Source: Rhodovibrionaceae bacterium
Lineage (GTDB): Bacteria > Pseudomonadota > Alphaproteobacteria > Kiloniellales > DSM-21159
Length of the DNA: 64,000 nucleotides
Assembly: GCA_028279885.1 (NCBI GenBank)
Contig: JANQMX010000002.1
Location: 1 to 64,000 of the forward strand
Direction: 5' to 3'
Position 1 is the first letter of the stretch; every line of letters begins with the position of its first letter. The translations under genes and the position numbers were made by a program. Below the pieces are notes generated by a model. The model was not told the DNA's origin and did not search any database. It saw nothing but the letters and a program-made list of their open reading frames with translations. Below, in pieces: positions 58,409-64,000 of the stretch.

Positions 58409-58759
58409 CTAAGACCGTTCCTGGCGCTGCTTTTCCTGGGCGTCGCGCAGCTCGTCGATGCGGGTCTTCTCCCACAGCGGCACACCGGTGCGGTAGGCCG
58501 CGCGGCCGATCATGTGCGCCGCCACCGGCGCCGTCAGCAGCAGGAAGATGAAGGCGGCCAGCGCGCGGGCGATGGTTCCCGTGTCGCCGCCCGAGCCGAT
58601 GGCGAGCGCCAGCAGGATCAAGCCGCAGCCCAGAGTTCCCGCTTTGGTCGAGGCATGCATGCGGATCAGCACGTCCGGCAGGCGCAGCACGCCGACGGCC
58701 GCGACAAGGGTGAAGAGCGCACCGACCACGATCAGGATGGCGATGATCCAGTCGATCAT
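58409..58759 (-). CDS. mrpG: Na+/H+ antiporter subunit G
   Basis: 116-residue subunit of the Mrp cation/proton antiporter, with three hydrophobic helices. Recognisable stretches are GVLRLPDVLIRMHASTKAGTLG and LTAPVAAHMIGRAAY. The ATG overlaps the mrpF stop by four bases. It is the last gene of the leftward mrpABCDEFG operon. Confidence 0.92.
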   Translation of the reverse strand: MIDWIIAILIVVGALFTLVAAVGVLRLPDVLIRMHASTKAGTLGCGLILLALAIGSGGDTGTIARALAAFIFLLLTAPVAAHMIGRAAYRTGVPLWEKTRIDELRDAQEKQRQERS

Positions 58760-59106
58760 GGCTGTGCCTCCCCGTCCTTTTGACGGTCGCCGGGCAAGGG
58801 GCGCGTCTCGCCGATGTCCTCGACCCCGCGCACGCTGCGCCGCTCGGCAAAGCGGGCGAAGGCCACGGTGGCGAGGAAGGCGACCAGCGCCAGGGCGATG
58901 GAGACGTCCAGGAAAGCCTGCTCGTCCGAGGCGATGGCATAGAGCGCGGCATAGGCCATGGCCAGCAGCGTCAGGAGGTCGAGCGCCACCACCCGGTCCT
59001 CCAGGCTCGGCCCCAACGCCAATCGGATGAAGCCGATCAGGAACGACAGGCTGATGATGACGTAGCCTGCGGTGATCGCCAGGTCGAGAATGCCGCCTTC
59101 TGCCAT
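58756..59106 (-). CDS. mrpF: Na+/H+ antiporter subunit F
   Basis: 116-residue small membrane subunit. Three helices, with the conserved LALGPSLEDRVVALDLL and the YAIASDEQAFLDVSIALALVAF helix; the C-terminus is a charged tail. It starts two bases after mrpE ends. Confidence 0.9.
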   Translation of the reverse strand: MAEGGILDLAITAGYVIISLSFLIGFIRLALGPSLEDRVVALDLLTLLAMAYAALYAIASDEQAFLDVSIALALVAFLATVAFARFAERRSVRGVEDIGETRPLPGDRQKDGEAQP

Positions 59107-59108
59107 GG

Positions 59109-59582
59109 CTATTCCATTGCCTCGATGACGCTGCGTTCCATGCCCTGCTTCAATTCCTGCTTCAGCGCCTCGGGATCCTCGACGAACATGCCGTGGACAT
59201 AAAGCGTCTTGCGGTCCGGCGAGACGTCCAGGCTGAGTGTGCCGGGGGTGAGCGAGATCAGGCTGGCGACCAGCAGGATCTCGGTGTCGCCCTTGGCGTC
59301 CAGCGGCATGGCGATGATGCCGGGCTGGCTGCGATGGGCCGGTGTCACCACGTCCCAGGCAACCCTGAGGCTCGAAACCAGCAGCTCGTAGAGAAAGAGG
59401 ACGGCGAGACGAATGACGCGGTAGACGCGCAGGAAGTAGGTGTTCTCACCGAACAGGGGCCGTGCGACCCAAAGCGCGATGTAGCCGACGACGAAGCCCG
59501 TCGCCAGGCTGCCGAGGGAAAAGCTGCCGATCAGCGAAGCCCAGCCGATGGCCAGGAAGACGTTCAGCGCCAAGAGGTTCAT
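59109..59582 (-). CDS. mrpE: Na+/H+ antiporter subunit E
   Basis: 157-residue membrane subunit needed for a stable Mrp complex. Three N-terminal helices are followed by the cytoplasmic part with LLVASLISLTPGTLSLDVSP and LYVHGMFVEDPE, both typical of MrpE/MnhE. It starts in the mrpD stop. Confidence 0.92.
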   Translation of the reverse strand: MNLLALNVFLAIGWASLIGSFSLGSLATGFVVGYIALWVARPLFGENTYFLRVYRVIRLAVLFLYELLVSSLRVAWDVVTPAHRSQPGIIAMPLDAKGDTEILLVASLISLTPGTLSLDVSPDRKTLYVHGMFVEDPEALKQELKQGMERSVIEAME

Positions 59583-61081
59583 GAGTCCGCTCCCGTTACC
59601 GCCGCGACATAGGCCGAGGGATCGAGCAATTGGTTCGCCGCCCGCTCAGCGAAGACATAGAAGGGCTCCGGGAAGAAGCCGATGATCAAGGTCAGACCGG
59701 CCAGGAAGCCGATGGGCAACACCAGGCTCAGCCACTCCTGCCGGGGCAGACGGACCAAACCGCTGCCGTTGGTCTCAGGATGCGGCTTCCAGAACACCGC
59801 GGCCCAGATCTTGGTCATGGAGAAGACCGTGAGGATGCCGGTCACCAGCGCCACGGCGGCGATCACGTAGTGGCCGACATCCAGGCTGGCCTTGACCAGG
59901 AGGTACTTGGCCCAGAAGCCGGAGAGCGGCGGGAAGCCGGCCAGCGAGAAGGCCGGGATGAAGAACAGGATCGCCAGCAGTGGGCTTGCGGCATAGAGGC
60001 CGCCGGACAGCGACAGGCTCTCGGAGCCGGTCATGCGCCGCGCCACGCCGCTGACCAGGAAGAGGTTGGCCTTCACGATGATGTGGTGGACCAGGTAGAA
60101 GACCGCGCCGATCAGCGCCAAGGGTGTGTAGAGCGCAAGGCCCAGGACCATGTAGCCGATCTGGCTGATGATGTGGAACGAGAGGATCTTGCGGAACTCG
60201 GTCTGCGCCGCAGCGCCCAGCACGCCGGTCAGCATGGTGAAGGCGGCGACCGCCAGCAGGATGCCGTGGGTGTAGTCAACATCCTGGGTGAAGATCAGGG
60301 TGAAGACGCGAATGAGGGCGTAGACCCCGACCTTGGTCAGCAGGCCGGCGAAGACCGCCGAGACGGCGACGGGCGGTGTGTGGTAGGCGGCGGGCAGCCA
60401 GAAGAACAGCGGAAAGACCGCCGACTTGATGCCGAAGGCGATCATGAAGAGCACGGCGATCATGACCACCACGCCCTGGTTCTCCACCTCGCCCACCGCC
60501 GTGTGGAGATCGGCCATGTTGAGCGTGCCGGTGACGCCGTAGAGCATGCCGATGGCGGCCAGGAAAAGGACGGTGGAGATCAGGTTGAGGGTGACGTACT
60601 TGACGCCGCCGTCGAGCTGCTCCTTGTCGCCGCCGAGGACCAGGAGGCCGAAGGAGGCGATCACCATCACCTCGAACCAGACGTAGAGGTTGAAGAGGTC
60701 GCCGGTCAGGAAGGCGCCGCAAACGCCGGTCAGCAGGCACTGGAAGAGCGCGTGATAGCCGAGCAGCTCGCGTCGCCGGTCGATGTCGGCCAGGGCATAG
60801 ACGGCGACGGCGAGACCGGTAATGGCGGCGATCAGCACCATGACCGCGCCGAAGAGATCGGCCACCAGGGTGATGCCGAAAGGCGCCGGCCAGCCGCCCA
60901 TTTGGGCCGCGATCACGCCTTGCTTCCAAACCTCGAGGAGCAGCGCAATGGAGACGGCGAGATGCAGCACGCAGCCGACGACGCTCAGCCAGCGGCCCCA
61001 GCCGCCCTTCTCCCGCACCAGGAAGACCAGGATGGCGACGATGATCGGCAGCATGATCGGGGCGACGAGAAGCCAGCTCAC
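59579..61081 (-). CDS. mrpD: Na+/H+ antiporter subunit D
   Basis: 500-residue NuoN/NuoM-like proton-translocating subunit with about 14 helices. The conserved core includes WFEVMVIASFGLLVLGG, AFGIKSAVFPLFFWLPAAYHTPPVAVSA with the key Lys in helix 7, and FSLAGFPPLSGFWAKYLL. It overlaps its neighbours by four bases at both ends. Confidence 0.93.
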   Translation of the reverse strand: MSWLLVAPIMLPIIVAILVFLVREKGGWGRWLSVVGCVLHLAVSIALLLEVWKQGVIAAQMGGWPAPFGITLVADLFGAVMVLIAAITGLAVAVYALADIDRRRELLGYHALFQCLLTGVCGAFLTGDLFNLYVWFEVMVIASFGLLVLGGDKEQLDGGVKYVTLNLISTVLFLAAIGMLYGVTGTLNMADLHTAVGEVENQGVVVMIAVLFMIAFGIKSAVFPLFFWLPAAYHTPPVAVSAVFAGLLTKVGVYALIRVFTLIFTQDVDYTHGILLAVAAFTMLTGVLGAAAQTEFRKILSFHIISQIGYMVLGLALYTPLALIGAVFYLVHHIIVKANLFLVSGVARRMTGSESLSLSGGLYAASPLLAILFFIPAFSLAGFPPLSGFWAKYLLVKASLDVGHYVIAAVALVTGILTVFSMTKIWAAVFWKPHPETNGSGLVRLPRQEWLSLVLPIGFLAGLTLIIGFFPEPFYVFAERAANQLLDPSAYVAAVTGADS

Positions 61082-61497
61082 GATGCCGCACTCCTCGGGG
61101 CCTCGGGCTGCTCGGCGTCCCTACCCTCGGTCTCCGCCTCTCCCCCGGGCCTCGGTTCGGCCAGGCGCATGGCGTCGCTGTCCAGGGTGCCGAGCTCGCG
61201 ATAGGCGCGAAACACCAGCGAAAGGGAGAAGGCGAAGAGGCCGAAGCCGATGACGATGGCGGTCAGGATAAGCGCCTGCGGCAAGGCGTTGGCGACCAGC
61301 TCGGTCGGGAAGGGCAGGCCGGAGGGAACCAGCGGCGGCTCGGCGCGGGTCAGGCGGCCGGCGGTGAAGATTGTCAGGTTGGCCGAGTTGCTCAGCAGCA
61401 CCAGGCCGAAGATGAAGCGCAGCACGTTGCGCGAGAGCATCAGGTAGATGCTGCAGGCGACCAGCAGGCCGACGATGAGGGCGAGCGCGACCTCCAT
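61078..61497 (-). CDS. mrpC: Na+/H+ antiporter subunit C
   Basis: 139-residue NuoK-like subunit with three helices. It has YLMLSRNVLRFIFGLVLLSNSANL and the LPQALILTAIVIGFGLFAF helix typical of MrpC/MnhC. A charged Glu-rich tail follows. The start is three bases before the mrpB stop region. Confidence 0.92.
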   Translation of the reverse strand: MEVALALIVGLLVACSIYLMLSRNVLRFIFGLVLLSNSANLTIFTAGRLTRAEPPLVPSGLPFPTELVANALPQALILTAIVIGFGLFAFSLSLVFRAYRELGTLDSDAMRLAEPRPGGEAETEGRDAEQPEAPRSAAS

Positions 61498-61500
61498 AAC

Positions 61501-61920
61501 CTAGACCTCGTCCTCCAGCGCGAAGACGATGGCCAGCACCGAGCCGATCACCACCAGATAGACGCCAATATCGAACAGCAGCACGCTGCTGATGGGCAGG
61601 CCCTTTTCGCCCTCGCCACCGCCGATGAACAGCCATTGGCCGGTGAAGAAGGGGTCGCCGCCAATGACGGCCAGCACGGCGGCGAGAATGGCGAGCGCCA
61701 AGCCGACCATGGCGATGGCGCGCGGGTCGGCGCGCAGGGCGCGGCGCGCTTCCCGCGTGCCGTGGCCGATGGCGTAGAGCGTCAGACCGATGGCCGCGAC
61801 CAGGCCGCCGATGAACCCCCCGCCCGGCTCGTTATGGCCGCGCAGCAGCATGAAGACCGAGAACAGCAGCATCAGGGCGACGAGGATGCGCGTGGCCGCA
61901 TTGAGAATGAGGGAGTTCAT
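61501..61920 (-). CDS. mrpB: Na+/H+ antiporter subunit B
   Basis: 139-residue subunit, MnhB family, with four helices and the conserved [25 protein letters not shown] and [16 protein letters not shown]. The ATG overlaps the mrpA stop (ATGA). It is a separate gene here, not fused to mrpA. Confidence 0.93.
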   Translation of the reverse strand: MNSLILNAATRILVALMLLFSVFMLLRGHNEPGGGFIGGLVAAIGLTLYAIGHGTREARRALRADPRAIAMVGLALAILAAVLAVIGGDPFFTGQWLFIGGGEGEKGLPISSVLLFDIGVYLVVIGSVLAIVFALEDEV

Positions 61921-64000
61921 CGGCTCGGCTCCTGCTCTCTGTCTGTGCCGGCAGAGCGGCGAATGAGCGCGAAGGCGGCGATCGCGGCGATGGCAACGAC
62001 GGCGATCTCCCCGAAGGTGTCGAGCGCGCGGAAGTCGACCAGGATGACGTTGACGATGTTGCGGCCGAAGGCTTCCGGCACGCTGGCCTCTTCGAAGAAG
62101 TCGCTCAGCCGGCGGTCCAGCGGCTGGCTGAGGACGGCAAGCAGGGTGATGGAGGTGACCAGGCCGGCAAGCCCGGCGGTGACCACACGCACGGATTGCC
62201 AGCGCCAGGTGAAGGGGCTGCTGCTCGTCCAGCGCGGCAGGCGCAGCATGGCGGCGGCGACCAGCACGACGGTCAGGGTTTCGACCAAGAGCTGGGTGAT
62301 GGCGACGTCCGGCGCGCCGAAGGTCAGGAAGACAAGGGCGACGCCGACACCCACAGCGCTCAGACCGCAGATGGCGGTGAGGCGGGAGCGCGTCATGGCG
62401 GCCAGGATGCCGCCGCCGGCCATAAGGCCGAGAATGACCCACTCCTTAAACAACAGGCCGCGCAGGTCGCCGGGCAGGACCAGGATGTCGAAGACGACGA
62501 GCGTTGCTCCGCCGACGAGGCCCAGGGTCGCCAGGATCGTCAAGGCGTAGTAGCGCAGCACGCCGCTCTGCAGGATGCGGGTCTGGAATTCGGCCAACGC
62601 GATCAGGCCGGCGAGAAAGGCATCCCACGCGCGGTCGGCGGAGAAGGGATAGGCCGCTTCGAAGCGGGCCATGGCCGCACGCAGGCGGCGGCTGAGCAGG
62701 AACAGCACGACACCGAGCAGAACTGTCAGGATGCTCAGCATCAGCGGCAGGTTCACGCCGTGCCAGAGCTTGAGCTTGACGACCTCCGGCTGGCCCAGGA
62801 TGGCGGTGACGGCCGGCTGGATCAGGCTCTCGTCGATCAGCGAGGGGGACAGGCCGAAGGCGAGACCGAGCACGGCGAGCAGCAAGGGGCCGCTCCAAAG
62901 CTGCCAGGGCACCTGGCGGCGCACCGCGGGGGTCTCGGCGGTCGGCCGGCCGAGGAAGGGGCGCAGGGCAATGACGCCGGCGGCGGCCACCATCAGGGCG
63001 TTGGCGGTGACCGCGACGGCCACCACGAACATGGGCTCGGAGGCGATGGCCAATGCGCCTTCGTACTTCAGTTCCTTGCCGATGAAGCCGAGGAAGGGTG
63101 GAAAGCCGGCCATGGAGAAGGCCGAGGCGAATGCGGCGAAGGCGACCAGGGGCATGGCCCGCATCAGCCCGGCGAGACGGTCGACATCGCGGCTGCCGGT
63201 GGCGAAGTCGACCGAGCCGACGACCAGGAACAGCGACGCCTTGTAGAGGCCGTGGACCAACAGGAAGGTCACCGCGGCGGCGATGGCCACCGAAGCTTCG
63301 GCGCCCAGGAACATGGTCAGGGTGCCGAGCGCCATCAGGGTCGTGTAGGCCAGCGCCAGCTTGAGGTCTGTCTGCCGCAGGGCGAGGACCGAGGCGAGGA
63401 TGGCCGTCGTGGCGCCGAACAGCGTCAGGGTCCAGATCCACTCGTCGGTTCCGCTCAGGACCGGATGTAGGCGGGCGAGCAGATAGACGCCGCCCTTCAC
63501 CATGGTGGCCGAATGCAGGTAGGCGCTGACCGGGGTGGGCGCCGCCATGGCGTTGGGCAGCCAGAAGTGGAAGGGCACCTGCGCCGACTTGGTGAAGGCG
63601 CCGACCAGCACCAGGATCAGGATGCCGAGATAGAGCGAGTCGCCGCGGATCACGTCGCCGGCGTTGAGCAACTCCACCATGTCGAAGCTGCCGCCGGCTA
63701 TCCCGAGCAGGATGAAGCCGGCCAGCAGAGCAAGGCCGCCGCCGCCGGTGACCAGCAGCGCCTGGAGCGCCGAGCGCCGCGCCTTCTCCGAGCGGTGGTC
63801 GAAGCCGACCAGCAGGTAGGAGGCGATGGTCGTCAGCTCCCAGAACACGAACAGCGTGATCAGGTTGCCGGCCAGCACCAGTCCCAGCATGGCGAAGGAG
63901 AAGAGGCAGAGATAGAAGAAGAAGCGCCCGAAATGATGGTGGCCTTGCAGGTAGCGGGCCGAATAGAGGGCGATGATCACGCCGATGCCGCTGATCAAGA
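61917..64000 (-). CDS. mrpA: Na+/H+ antiporter subunit A (partial, N-terminus outside window)
   Basis: NuoL-like large subunit. The 694 codons inside the window are open to the right edge, so the N-terminal part, the first helices and the start codon are missing. Visible are [54 protein letters not shown], and the C-terminal MrpA-specific region ([20 protein letters not shown] and [16 protein letters not shown]). It is the first gene of the leftward operon. Mrp antiporters use the proton gradient to expel Na+ and help growth in saline or alkaline conditions. Confidence 0.95.
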   Translation of the reverse strand, partial: LISGIGVIIALYSARYLQGHHHFGRFFFYLCLFSFAMLGLVLAGNLITLFVFWELTTIASYLLVGFDHRSEKARRSALQALLVTGGGGLALLAGFILLGIAGGSFDMVELLNAGDVIRGDSLYLGILILVLVGAFTKSAQVPFHFWLPNAMAAPTPVSAYLHSATMVKGGVYLLARLHPVLSGTDEWIWTLTLFGATTAILASVLALRQTDLKLALAYTTLMALGTLTMFLGAEASVAIAAAVTFLLVHGLYKASLFLVVGSVDFATGSRDVDRLAGLMRAMPLVAFAAFASAFSMAGFPPFLGFIGKELKYEGALAIASEPMFVVAVAVTANALMVAAAGVIALRPFLGRPTAETPAVRRQVPWQLWSGPLLLAVLGLAFGLSPSLIDESLIQPAVTAILGQPEVVKLKLWHGVNLPLMLSILTVLLGVVLFLLSRRLRAAMARFEAAYPFSADRAWDAFLAGLIALAEFQTRILQSGVLRYYALTILATLGLVGGATLVVFDILVLPGDLRGLLFKEWVILGLMAGGGILAAMTRSRLTAICGLSAVGVGVALVFLTFGAPDVAITQLLVETLTVVLVAAAMLRLPRWTSSSPFTWRWQSVRVVTAGLAGLVTSITLLAVLSQPLDRRLSDFFEEASVPEAFGRNIVNVILVDFRALDTFGEIAVVAIAAIAAFALIRRSAGTDREQEPSR

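Overview
The window is GC-rich, densely coded alphaproteobacterial chromosome. It carries most of a purple-bacterial photosynthesis gene cluster with type-2 reaction centre genes pufM, pufC and puhA, the PpsR/AerR regulators, and the oxygen-dependent cyclase AcsF. A complete Mrp antiporter lies at the right edge. Together these suggest an oxygen-tolerant purple phototroph or aerobic anoxygenic phototroph, perhaps marine or saline and Rhodospirillales-like. The exact genus cannot be read from the sequence.

Region 1 (1-25.6 kb), photosynthesis. The puf operon ends at the left edge (pufM partial, pufC). A leftward block follows: tspO, bchP, a BCD-family transporter gene, bchG, ppsR and aerR/ppaA. 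A long rightward superoperon comes next: bchF-bchN-bchB-bchH-bchL-bchM-lhaA-puhA-puhB-puhC-orf-acsF-puhE-hemA. A convergent cytochrome c2-like gene closes the region. PpsR-type boxes (TGT-N12-ACA or one mismatch) sit on the -35 hexamer of the bchF promoter and in front of bchG. Bacteriochlorophyll synthesis, reaction-centre assembly and 5-aminolevulinate supply are thus physically linked.

Region 2 (25.6-39 kb), vitamin B12. cobW-cobN-cobO-cobQ run left. A TonB-dependent receptor with a BtuCD-type ABC importer runs right. The two operons diverge from a 0.8 kb spacer carrying two back-to-back cobalamin riboswitches, one per operon. cobD, cobP and a DUF1636 gene follow. AerR is a predicted B12-binding regulator, so cobalamin supply and photosynthesis control lie within one ~35 kb stretch.

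Region 3 (39-46.1 kb), accessory metabolism. It holds an MFS transporter, a proline-racemase-family enzyme with a Ser/Cys active-site pair, a divergent GntR regulator, a tandem pair of palindromic intergenic repeats, and a polar amino acid ABC importer. A motif shared by two promoter regions suggests that the GntR protein also controls the importer.

Region 4 (46.1-55.4 kb), serine cycle. An atypical NarL/LuxR-type regulator is divergent from sgaA-mtkA-mtkB-hprA-ppc-glyA. These enzymes convert glyoxylate, C1 units and bicarbonate through serine, glycerate and malate to malyl-CoA. Paired CACCC palindromes flank the regulator's predicted promoter.

Region 5 (55.4-64 kb). A LysR-MFS pair and a cytochrome P460-like c-type haem protein precede the mrpABCDEFG operon, with mrpA running off the right edge. 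No rRNA, tRNA, CRISPR array, insertion sequence or prophage was found.
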